Positions 51,378 to 58,898 of a stretch of 64,000 nucleotides of DNA are shown piece after piece (within the stretch, counting starts at the first letter, position 1; each line of letters opens with the position of its first letter). A program made the position numbers and the translations under genes. Source of the DNA: Flagellimonas spongiicola (GTDB lineage Bacteria > Bacteroidota > Bacteroidia > Flavobacteriales > Flavobacteriaceae); assembly GCF_023502425.1 (NCBI RefSeq), contig NZ_JAMFMA010000001.1, positions 992,001 to 1,056,000 of the forward strand. The letters run 5' to 3'. The notes beneath the pieces are model-generated. The model worked only from the letters and a program-made list of their open reading frames with translations, was not told the origin of the DNA and did not search any database.

Positions 51378-53594
51378 AATATCGAATCGATGGGTGTATT
51401 TTATGGTTACCACCTGATTGTTCAATAAATCCATATCATTATCATCCTTAACAATATTGAATACCACAAACAAGCCGGTATTGGCATTTTGTAACCAGCC
51501 AAATCGGGCATTTACGGAAGTAATCTCGGATACATTGTTACGCTGGATCAAACTCTGTACAAACATTCTAGGAGTAAAAGAGTAGGAGAGACGTAATCCG
51601 CCCACCAAAGCTGTAAAATCCCCAGTTTCCAACTGAATATCACTATGACTGAAAGTCAATGAAGAAATAAAACGGTCTCCAATACGGTAGTTTGCAGTTC
51701 CGCTATTGGTGATACGGTCACCATTAAAATATCCACCAATGAAAGTTCTAGTACTTAGCGAAAAAGCATTATTTGGATTGGTTATCATTACAAACTGCAA
51801 TTCTTGATTCCGATAATTGCCTACTGGAACGGTAACATTGGAAAGTGTAAACTCTTCTAACACCCTTTCGGTTGTAAAGTTGATTCCGGTGTGTATTTCA
51901 AAACCACTTTTAAACTCCCAGTGATTATCCACATGCAAAAAGCCGGTAATCAATTCATCATCAAAATTCCAATAGCCTCGATAGGAGACGTGCGGCCTGA
52001 TTTCTAATAGATTCCCCATGTTTTTTAGTCTATGGGCTTTCCATATCAAGAACTCAGGTTTTTTAAATGCAGTTCTTTGTAAAAAACCAACTTCAGGATT
52101 GAATCCTTCTCCAACTTCGGTATAGCCTGCCCTTAAATCCCATCCGTTCCAATTGTAATTGGCCAGTAATTTAAAAGCATGATCGTTTTCTTCAATTCCG
52201 GGAGTGGTACTTTTTGCAACGAAACCGGTAACCTCAGCTTTGTTTCCAATGCCCCATTTCCCATCCATGGCAAATACCCGATTGTAATCATCATCAACAT
52301 CACCTAAACCTGCACGATTGATGAATATGCCGCCCAGTGAAGAACGAGTTCCTTGGAAATCGTGGTTAACGCGACCGACTGTGAAATTGTTCTTATCAAT
52401 ACCCGCTGATTCAACATCATCCGTAAACATGCTTAAAAATCCAACATTAGTCTGTCCTACCTTTCCGGATAAGCGAGCACCGCCAATAATCGGAACGAGA
52501 CTACCGTCATCGCCAATTCCAATTCGTCTACTAAAAAAAAGATCTACTTCACCCGGACTTCCAACACTGAATTGACCTGCATTTTCCAAAAAGAACGCCC
52601 GTTTTTCTGGGAAGAACAAGTTAAACCTATCCAAATTAACCTGCTGATCATCAACCTCTACTTGAGCAAAATCGGTATTGTAGGTAAGGTCCAACGTAAG
52701 GCTGGGTGTGACACTGTATTTTATGTCAGCACCTACCTCAAAATTTGTATCGGTTTCATTGGGGTCCACGGCCTTATTGTTGGATACTTGTGCAAGTGCA
52801 TAGGGGATAAGTTTAAGATTACCTGGGTTTTTAAGATTTAATCCATTTAAGGTGCCAGCCAGCGATAGTCGTTTCATGTCAAAACCCAAAGGTAAACTCG
52901 TCCAATAAGCAGTTTCTGTATTCTTGCTTATGTTCCTCCTAAAATTTAGACCCCATGTTTTGTTATTCCCTGAAGCAAAACGTAGAGATCGAAAAGGGAT
53001 GGCGAATTCAGCGCTCCAACCATAATCACCCATTTGGGTTTTTACTGTCCAGGAGGCATCCCAATTTATGTTGGTTCCACCAATAACACCACCTTGTTGC
53101 CTATTTGCATTGAAGTTGCCTTTTCCTTCATTATCAATTTGGGCATCATACTCCATACCCTGCGCATTGGTTCCAAATAAAAATCCATTTTGGCGGTCGT
53201 GATACGTATCGATAATAAAAAGAAAACTATCCTCATCATTTAAATCTGCATCGCGTCTAGAATCAGAAACAACAATCTTATCAGGTTCAGAATCATGACA
53301 TACTACGGCAACATAAAAAGTTGTCCTACTGTAGGCTACGCGAATAACCGTTTTCTCAGATACTGGACTTCCGTAATTAGGTCGTATCTGAACGAGGTTT
53401 TCTATTGGAGGAACTAGCTGCCATATTGGATCATTGATGATTTCTCCATCAATTGTTGGATCTTGACTTAACTCAAATGCTTGTAGTTCTGGACGACTTC
53501 CTAAAGAATCTAGAAGTTGGGAATTTTGACCAAAAAGGCTTGTGCTTACTAAAAGAGTTGAAAAGAAAACAACTCTTAAAAAAGAATTATTCAT
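51369..53594 (-). CDS. DUF5916 outer-membrane protein with CBM9-like N-terminal domain
   Basis: A 741-residue exported protein (signal peptide 'MNNSFLRVVFFSTLLVSTSL'). Residues about 35-190 are a CBM9-like beta sandwich ('PTIDGEIINDPIWQLVPPIE', 'YVAVVCHDSEPDKIVVSDSR', 'SFLFIIDTYHDRQNGFLFGT'). The DUF5916 region that follows consists of amphipathic strands that look like a beta barrel ('FNLFFPEKRAFFLENAGQFS'), ending in an aromatic 'HRFDILN'. Members are typical of Bacteroidota outer membranes and are predicted to act in polymer or peptide uptake, but activity is unproven. Confidence 0.85.
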   Translation of the reverse strand: MNNSFLRVVFFSTLLVSTSLFGQNSQLLDSLGSRPELQAFELSQDPTIDGEIINDPIWQLVPPIENLVQIRPNYGSPVSEKTVIRVAYSRTTFYVAVVCHDSEPDKIVVSDSRRDADLNDEDSFLFIIDTYHDRQNGFLFGTNAQGMEYDAQIDNEGKGNFNANRQQGGVIGGTNINWDASWTVKTQMGDYGWSAEFAIPFRSLRFASGNNKTWGLNFRRNISKNTETAYWTSLPLGFDMKRLSLAGTLNGLNLKNPGNLKLIPYALAQVSNNKAVDPNETDTNFEVGADIKYSVTPSLTLDLTYNTDFAQVEVDDQQVNLDRFNLFFPEKRAFFLENAGQFSVGSPGEVDLFFSRRIGIGDDGSLVPIIGGARLSGKVGQTNVGFLSMFTDDVESAGIDKNNFTVGRVNHDFQGTRSSLGGIFINRAGLGDVDDDYNRVFAMDGKWGIGNKAEVTGFVAKSTTPGIEENDHAFKLLANYNWNGWDLRAGYTEVGEGFNPEVGFLQRTAFKKPEFLIWKAHRLKNMGNLLEIRPHVSYRGYWNFDDELITGFLHVDNHWEFKSGFEIHTGINFTTERVLEEFTLSNVTVPVGNYRNQELQFVMITNPNNAFSLSTRTFIGGYFNGDRITNSGTANYRIGDRFISSLTFSHSDIQLETGDFTALVGGLRLSYSFTPRMFVQSLIQRNNVSEITSVNARFGWLQNANTGLFVVFNIVKDDNDMDLLNNQVVTIKYTHRFDILN

Positions 53595-53704
53595 AAATAG
53601 AGGTTGGTAGAGAATAAATATAAAGCTAATCTTGGAAATGGGATTTCAATGTTGTGAACTAACAAAATGTATTTGTATCTTATTGAAAAATAAAAAGTTA
53701 TAAT

Positions 53705-54265
53705 ATGAAAACGATATTCAAATCAAGTTTGGCGGTTTGCGTCCTCCTTTTTATGGCATGTGGATCCACCAACAAAGTCGCTGTAGTAGATGAAGTTGAA
53801 AAACAAGCTTTAGACAATTTAGTTGCCTCGGGCAATATTGAAATGAAGATACAATGGGCAATGCCGTCATTGACCAACAGTATGGCAAGTATTGCAAATT
53901 CTGGATTGTTGGCACCAGGAAATTCCGCAAATAGAATAGATCTTACTGGCAGCAATGCCTATTTAAAAGTAGAAGGGGATAACGTCTCAGCTTATTTACC
54001 TTATTACGGGGAAAGACAGATGGTTACAGGTTACGGTAATACTGATAATGCGATTCAGTTTGATGGTGTACCCAAGAAATTTGAAATCAAGGAAGATGCC
54101 AAAAGTCAAGGATATCAAATCAACTTTGATATCAATAATGATAAAGAAACCTATTCCATTTTTGCCAAAGTTTTCCCGGGAATGAAATCAAGTATTAACA
54201 TTAATGGAACGCACCGGCAGGCCATTAGTTATGGTGGAAATGCTACAGCTGTGAAATCAGATTGA
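53705..54265 (+). CDS. DUF4251-family lipoprotein
   Basis: A 186-residue lipoprotein (lipobox 'LLFMACGS') with the DUF4251 fold: 'ASGNIEMKIQWAMPSLTNSM', 'SNAYLKVEGDNVSAYLPYYG', then 'FEIKEDAKSQGYQINFDIN' and 'FAKVFPGMKSSININGTHRQ'. The fold is a small beta protein of unknown function found widely in Bacteroidota periplasms. It stands alone and converges on the LytTR gene, whose stop is 12 bp away. Confidence 0.8.
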   Translation: MKTIFKSSLAVCVLLFMACGSTNKVAVVDEVEKQALDNLVASGNIEMKIQWAMPSLTNSMASIANSGLLAPGNSANRIDLTGSNAYLKVEGDNVSAYLPYYGERQMVTGYGNTDNAIQFDGVPKKFEIKEDAKSQGYQINFDINNDKETYSIFAKVFPGMKSSININGTHRQAISYGGNATAVKSD

Positions 54266-54276
54266 ATTGGCGGTGT

Positions 54277-55011
54277 TTACCATTGGACAGGTTTAAAAGA
54301 AGGGCCTACTTTTAACTTTTTTCCGTTTTTTAATATGATATATTCGTCACGTTTGTTTTTTTCAACAGCGGTTATTTCGCTTCGGTTGACTAAATATTTG
54401 CGATGGATACGTACAAAATCGGTTGAAAGTTTTTTCGCCATGACGGAGATACCTTCACGCTTGACATAAGTGTCCGAAATGGTATGAAGATTCAAATAAT
54501 GACCTTCTACTTCCATCCATTGCACCAAATTCAAGTCCAAAGTAATTCGTTTCCTTCCTTTAAAAGCGGTAATTGTATGCTTCCTCAATGTGGCATATTG
54601 AACAAAAATGGCAGCGGCTCCAATCAATAGCAAATGATAAAGGGCCTCACGTCCAAAATAATACCGGGCATATTCGGAATCGATGTAAGCATCAAAATAA
54701 CCTAAACTATGGAGTACGAAATTTGATATTACATAGTAAATCACTAATGTGATTAAGCCTAAGCCCAAATTAATTAGCCAATAATGGGCGCTCCACCTGC
54801 TTTTAACTTCCTTAAACAAATGAACTATCCCGATAATTACGGGTAAAAAACAAAGTATGGAAACAAGGAGGTAGACAATCGACGTCCAAATGCTGTAACT
54901 GCTATGATGTTGATAACGTATGTAATTTTGTACAAGCGTCAAGAAAAAAAGAACAATCAATGCGGTTATAGCAAACCCATAAAAGCGTTTATCATCCCAA
55001 ACGAACCTCAT
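54277..55011 (-). CDS. LytTR-domain regulator with four membrane spans
   Basis: A 244-residue membrane-bound regulator. Four helices lie in the first 155 residues ('ITALIVLFFLTLVQNYIRY', 'SIVYLLVSILCFLPVIIGIV', 'WLINLGLGLITLVIYYVISN', 'LYHLLLIGAAAIFVQYATL'). The C-terminal LytTR DNA-binding domain follows: 'ITLDLNLVQWMEVEGHYLNL', 'VMAKKLSTDFVRIHRKYLVN', 'KRDEYIILKNGKKLKV'. No receiver domain, so it should sense a membrane signal directly. The ankyrin gene upstream (55083) is probably in the same operon, and a tandem direct repeat of LytTR type lies upstream of it. Confidence 0.85.
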   Translation of the reverse strand: MRFVWDDKRFYGFAITALIVLFFLTLVQNYIRYQHHSSYSIWTSIVYLLVSILCFLPVIIGIVHLFKEVKSRWSAHYWLINLGLGLITLVIYYVISNFVLHSLGYFDAYIDSEYARYYFGREALYHLLLIGAAAIFVQYATLRKHTITAFKGRKRITLDLNLVQWMEVEGHYLNLHTISDTYVKREGISVMAKKLSTDFVRIHRKYLVNRSEITAVEKNKRDEYIILKNGKKLKVGPSFKPVQW

Positions 55012-55082
55012 TCCTGTTTTTTAATTCTATCAAAGATACGTAATACCTGTGCCTGATGCCGTTACAAGGTGTGATTGGTGAT

Positions 55083-55586
55083 TTAAAAGAGTTTTTCAAA
55101 CCTGCTTTCAGTCAACCCTTTAGATTGTAACCATGCTACAAGATTTTCGTGTTTACCTACCTTGGCATGATGCAATAAATTAAATCCATGGGGTCCTGAG
55201 GATTTTAATACGTTAGGATGATCAGTTACCATCTTAATTACAAAATCATCGTAACCCAAAAACGCATAATTGAAAATATCCAATCGCGCACCTTTTGATA
55301 ACAAGTAGGAGGCAATGTCCTTGCGTCCCATATGACTGGCTCCACCAACAGCTGTTTCAAAATCACCTTTGACAAATTGGTTGGTACAGTTCAGAAGTAA
55401 GGGCTGGTCTTCCAACAGCAGTTTTACAGCGTTTAAATCTTTATGTGCTGCAAAAACGAATTCTTCAATTAAGGGCGCTTCGATTAACTCTTTATCTTTT
55501 TTTACTTGAGCAGCTATCAAATTCGGACTTAATACAGATGCTCCACCCAATAGGAAACTTCTTTGAATAAATTTTTTTCTGTTCAT
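55083..55586 (-). CDS. Exported ankyrin-repeat protein, 167 aa
   Basis: A twin-arginine-like leader is seen ('MNRKKFIQRSFLLGGASVLS', RKKF rather than the strict RR motif). Three ankyrin-like repeats follow: 'FVFAAHKDLNAVKLLLEDQP', 'AVGGASHMGRKDIASYLLSK' and 'NLLHHAKVGKHENLVAWLQS'. It likely binds a partner protein in the periplasm. The gene lies 71 bp upstream of the LytTR gene on the same strand and may encode its signalling partner. Confidence 0.75.
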   Translation of the reverse strand: MNRKKFIQRSFLLGGASVLSPNLIAAQVKKDKELIEAPLIEEFVFAAHKDLNAVKLLLEDQPLLLNCTNQFVKGDFETAVGGASHMGRKDIASYLLSKGARLDIFNYAFLGYDDFVIKMVTDHPNVLKSSGPHGFNLLHHAKVGKHENLVAWLQSKGLTESRFEKLF

Positions 55587-55655
55587 GATTTCTTAATTGA
55601 CGGTTAGTTACAAAGCACATGGAATTTTATGGAATATACCCCTAGCGAATGCCTG

Positions 55656-55688
55656 TTTGTCATGAAAGTGCTCGCATTTGTCGTGAAA
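55656..55688. promoter_or_regulatory. Direct repeat with 21-bp period, possible LytTR operator
   Basis: TTTGTCATGAAA (55656-55667) and TTTGTCGTGAAA (55677-55688) differ by one base and are spaced 21 bp, two helical turns, the architecture of LytTR binding sites. They lie in the 345-bp gap (55587-55931) between the ankyrin-repeat gene and the PQQ dehydrogenase gene, so either could be controlled. Apart from this the gap is plain AT-rich sequence. Confidence 0.5.
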
Positions 55689-55931
55689 ACGCACTATCGA
55701 AAAGTTGTATCCGGATTCAAAATGTGCTTCAGACGCCAAAGAGGTAAGCCATTAATTTTATGTAAATTCGGAATGAAGAAATAGAATGATAAACAGCAAA
55801 GCGTTTTAGCCTATTGCCAATGATGTGAAAATTGAAGAAAATGATGAAAATCATCAGTTGGGCGTAAACTTTTTCAAAAAAAGCTATAAAACATTTATAA
55901 TAATAGTTATCATCTAGACTAAACCAAACAA

Positions 55932-57104
55932 ATGATCAAGAAAATTAGTTTCGTATTTGCATTTACAATGCTAATTGCATCCTGTAACGAGAAAAAGAAG
56001 GAAACAAAAGAAGAAGTTGTAAAAGAAACAATGGAACGGGTGCATGAAACCAGCTTACCCTTAGATAGTTTACAGCTACCTGAAGGTTTTAAAATCGAAG
56101 TGTTTGCGGAAGGAGTTGATGGCGCTAGATCCATGGCGATGGGAGATGACGGAACATTGTTTGTAGGAACAAGAAATGACAAAACAGTATATGCGCTTCG
56201 GGATGAAGATGGTGATTTTTGGGCAGAAAAGGTTATGGTGCTGGATTCGACCTTAGAAGTGCCAAATGGAATAGCCTACAAGGATGGTGACTTATATGTT
56301 GCAGAAGTAAATCGATTATTGAAGTATTCCAATATAGAGGCAAACCTTGCCAATCTTCCTGAACCTGAAGTGATTTATGACGATTATCCTACCGAGTTCC
56401 ATCATGGTTGGAAGTATATTGCCTTTGGTCCAGATGGTAAACTTTATGTTCCAGTGGGTGCGCCTTGTAATATCTGTGACCGTACGGATGAAGATGAGCG
56501 TTTCAATACCATTACACGCATGGACCCAGATGGTAGCAATAGGGAGATTTATGCAAGAGGCGTGAGAAACACCGTAGGTTTCACTTGGCATCCAGAAACA
56601 GATGAGCTTTGGTTCACAGATAATGGTCGGGATATGTTGGGGGATGACATTCCTCCATGTGAATTGAATAGAGTGGCTGAAATGGGGCAACATTTTGGTT
56701 ACCCACATTGCCATGGCTCAAATGTAAGTGACCCGGAGTTTGGAAAAGATAATCCTTGTGCCAATTTTGTGCCTCCAGTACAAGATTTAGGAGCGCACGT
56801 TGCACCTTTGGGGGTGAAATTTTACACGGGTACCATGTTTCCATCCCAATACAAGAATCAGATTTTTTTGGCAGAACATGGATCTTGGAACCGTTCATCT
56901 AAAGTAGGTTACCGTGTTATGATGGTGACTCTTGACGGAAATAAAGCGGTAAGCTATGAACCCTTTATTGATGGTTGGTTGAATGAGGAAACACAGGATC
57001 AGTTCGGTAGACCAGTGGATTTACTATTTATGGAGGATGGTTCCATGTTGTTATCTGATGACTTTGGGGATGCCATATATCGTGTATCGTATGTAGGTGT
57101 TTAA
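55932..57104 (+). CDS. PQQ-dependent sugar (sorbosone/glucose-type) dehydrogenase lipoprotein
   Basis: A 390-residue six-bladed beta-propeller oxidoreductase. The lipobox 'LIASC' precedes a Lys/Glu-rich linker. Blade motifs include 'LPEGFKIEVFAEGVDGARSM', 'FHHGWKYIAFGPDGKLYVPV' with the catalytic His, 'GVRNTVGFTWHPETDELWFT', 'LAEHGSWNRSS' and 'FGRPVDLLFMEDGSMLLSDD'. Cys pairs in 'VGAPCNICDR' and 'PCELNRVAE'/'HCHGS' look like structural disulphides. PQQ enzymes oxidise aldoses or related polyols at the cell surface. The next gene (K+-channel-like) starts 1 bp later, so they are co-transcribed. Confidence 0.85.
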   Translation: MIKKISFVFAFTMLIASCNEKKKETKEEVVKETMERVHETSLPLDSLQLPEGFKIEVFAEGVDGARSMAMGDDGTLFVGTRNDKTVYALRDEDGDFWAEKVMVLDSTLEVPNGIAYKDGDLYVAEVNRLLKYSNIEANLANLPEPEVIYDDYPTEFHHGWKYIAFGPDGKLYVPVGAPCNICDRTDEDERFNTITRMDPDGSNREIYARGVRNTVGFTWHPETDELWFTDNGRDMLGDDIPPCELNRVAEMGQHFGYPHCHGSNVSDPEFGKDNPCANFVPPVQDLGAHVAPLGVKFYTGTMFPSQYKNQIFLAEHGSWNRSSKVGYRVMMVTLDGNKAVSYEPFIDGWLNEETQDQFGRPVDLLFMEDGSMLLSDDFGDAIYRVSYVGV

Positions 57105-57105
57105 A

Positions 57106-57771
57106 ATGGTAAAAGACCTATACAATTATAGATTCGAACTTTTTTTGGTCACGCAATTGGCCATTCTCTTCGGTTCTTTGTTCTTTCCCATGGATTTTTA
57201 TGAGGAGGTATTGTTGCCGTTACTTTATCTCATTGGAATTTTGGCGGGTATGCTCATGATTTCCAAACACAAAAAAATGATGTGGTTTTTTGTGTTATTG
57301 TTTGTTACCTCGGCATTTATTTTTGGGAGTTCCATGATTAGTAGACGAGAGGAGGAAAATAGTATTCTGATTCGATTGTTGATTTACTTCATCTTTTATT
57401 TTGTGGTTTCCGTAAATGTTATCAAACAAGTTTGGAAGGCCAAAATGGTTAATCGTAAAGTAATTGTTGGGTTGATGAGTGGTTATATTTCCTTAGGATT
57501 TTTAGCGTTCTTTCTGTTTATGGCGATTGAATTGATCTTCCCAGGAGCGTTCCAAGGTACTTTAATGGAAAGTCAAAGTATAGACGTAAAAAGTGAATCC
57601 TTGCTGTATTATTCCTATATAACCTTATTGACAATAGGATATGGGGAAATAATTCCAGTTATTCCAATCGCCCAAAAAGCTGCTGTTTTGGTCGGACTAA
57701 TGGGACAATTCTATTTGGTAATCGTCACCGCAGTTGTAGTTGAAAAGTACATTAAGCATTCAAGTTCTTGA
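57106..57771 (+). CDS. Potassium-channel-like membrane protein, 221 aa
   Basis: A polytopic protein ending in an ion-channel pore: 'SLLYYSYITLLTIGYGEIIP' is the pore helix and selectivity filter (TIGYGE for the canonical TVGYGD), followed by 'LVGLMGQFYLVIVTAVVVEK' as the inner helix. Before it lie four or five hydrophobic segments with few charges. The filter has Ile for Val and Glu for Asp, variants seen in other two-helix channels. No regulatory RCK domain follows. It starts 1 bp after the dehydrogenase stop; the GTG at 57097 is a less likely start. Confidence 0.75.
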   Translation: MVKDLYNYRFELFLVTQLAILFGSLFFPMDFYEEVLLPLLYLIGILAGMLMISKHKKMMWFFVLLFVTSAFIFGSSMISRREEENSILIRLLIYFIFYFVVSVNVIKQVWKAKMVNRKVIVGLMSGYISLGFLAFFLFMAIELIFPGAFQGTLMESQSIDVKSESLLYYSYITLLTIGYGEIIPVIPIAQKAAVLVGLMGQFYLVIVTAVVVEKYIKHSSS

Positions 57772-57779
57772 ACAATTCA

Positions 57780-58283
57780 TTAATCCATGGATGGCATGTC
57801 ATTCAATTTGGAATAGAATTTAGCTTTGCTACGATCAAAGATTTCAAGGAATACCTGTTTTCTAGTGCGATCTTTTCTAATCGGAATTACTTCAACGGCA
57901 TAAGTCAAGGAGTCTTGAACAAACTGATACTTGGTTACACCCCTAGTCTTTGGTTTTATGACCTCCGCATTAAAAGAAAGGATATCCGGAAGGTCAAAGT
58001 TGTTTTTGGGTTGTTTCCAAGCCACAAAGCGTAATTTTCCATCTTTGGTCTTATCTACGCGAATCGTATAGTTTTCACCATAGGTGAATACAAGATTCTC
58101 ACGGGTTTCCTCATACATCTTTAGTAAATCGTATTGGACCGCGTTTAGGTTGTTTGAAGCTAAAAGATCTTGTTCAGTTTCAGTCAATTTGGCTTCAGTC
58201 TGCATTAATTTTTCCTCCAGCTGTTGGGTATTGCAAGAGTAGAATATGCACAATCCCACGGCGATTAGAATGATTTTTTTCAT
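57780..58283 (-). CDS. Hypothetical lipoprotein, 167 aa
   Basis: The lipobox sequence 'LCIFYSC' ends a 17-residue signal peptide; after it comes a coiled coil ('QQLEEKLMQTEAKLTETEQD') and a beta-rich domain ('KLRFVAWKQPKNNFDLPDIL', 'YQFVQDSLTYAVEVIPIRKD'). I do not recognise a family. The ATG at 58283 is chosen since the upstream extension has no signal features. It converges on the channel gene, with 8 bp between stops. Confidence 0.6.
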   Translation of the reverse strand: MKKIILIAVGLCIFYSCNTQQLEEKLMQTEAKLTETEQDLLASNNLNAVQYDLLKMYEETRENLVFTYGENYTIRVDKTKDGKLRFVAWKQPKNNFDLPDILSFNAEVIKPKTRGVTKYQFVQDSLTYAVEVIPIRKDRTRKQVFLEIFDRSKAKFYSKLNDMPSMD

Positions 58284-58416
58284 TTTACTTACAGTTTTGT
58301 TCCAGATCAAACCTATACACCAATGGTACAAGTGATGACATTGAATTGATGAATGCCCTTTTTGAATTGATGAATAAAGACAATTGCCAATTTTCATAAT
58401 TCTTAGTTAAAAGTAG

Positions 58417-58445
58417 TATATGCAACATATAATTTTATATCTTTG
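58417..58445 (+). promoter_or_regulatory. MarR operator candidate and -7 element before the MarR operon
   Basis: TATATG-CAA-CATATA (58417-58431) is a perfect inverted repeat, 18 bp before the MarR start codon. TATCTTTG (58438-58445) matches TAnnTTTG and would put transcription start almost on the ATG (58450), so the message would be nearly leaderless. A regulator bound to the repeat would cover the promoter. Confidence 0.5.
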
Positions 58446-58449
58446 ATGC

Positions 58450-58854
58450 ATGAAATATGATTACAGTCAGTGTGTTGGAAGTAGGTTGCGAAAGCTATCT
58501 CGAATGGTGGACAACCAATTTCGTATGCATTTAGGAGCATTTGATATTACAGAAAACCAAATGACAATACTATTTGCCATGAGTAAAATGAAGAAGGTGG
58601 AGCAGGGGAGAATAGGGAAATATCTTTTTCTTGAAAAATCAACAGTAAGCCGAAATATCAAACTCTTGGAAAAAAGAGGATTGGTAGAACGAAGTGCGGA
58701 CTACAGGCCTATGATAGAGTTAACGAAAGAAGGTTATGAAATGGTGGATACTTTAACACCAATATGGGAAGGAATTATGGATAATCTTACACACCAGCTT
58801 GGGGATGCCGGGTTAGATGGACTTAAAACAATAGAGCATAAACTGAATATCTAA
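58450..58854 (+). CDS. MarR-family transcriptional regulator
   Basis: A 134-residue winged-helix regulator: 'VGSRLRKLSRMVDNQFRMHL' is the N-terminal dimer helix and 'TENQMTILFAMSKMKKVEQG' leads to HTH 'RIGKYLFLEKSTVSRNIKLL'. The wing is 'KRGLVERSADYRPMIELTKE'. It is the first gene of the envelope operon (RND exporter, LolA-like protein, DUF1302-like barrel) and is the natural local regulator; inverted repeats flank it on both sides. Confidence 0.88.
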   Translation: MKYDYSQCVGSRLRKLSRMVDNQFRMHLGAFDITENQMTILFAMSKMKKVEQGRIGKYLFLEKSTVSRNIKLLEKRGLVERSADYRPMIELTKEGYEMVDTLTPIWEGIMDNLTHQLGDAGLDGLKTIEHKLNI

Positions 58855-58870
58855 ATTTTTTACAATTAAA

Positions 58871-58884
58871 GTTGTATCTACAAC
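58871..58884. promoter_or_regulatory. Inverted repeat between marR and the RND exporter gene
   Basis: GTTGTA-TC-TACAAC is a perfect 6-bp inverted repeat 15 bp before the exporter start. It shares CAACATA with the repeat upstream of the MarR gene (positions 58424-58430 there, 58881-58887 here), consistent with a second binding site of the same regulator. Confidence 0.45.
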
Positions 58885-58898
58885 ATAAATCAAATGAA

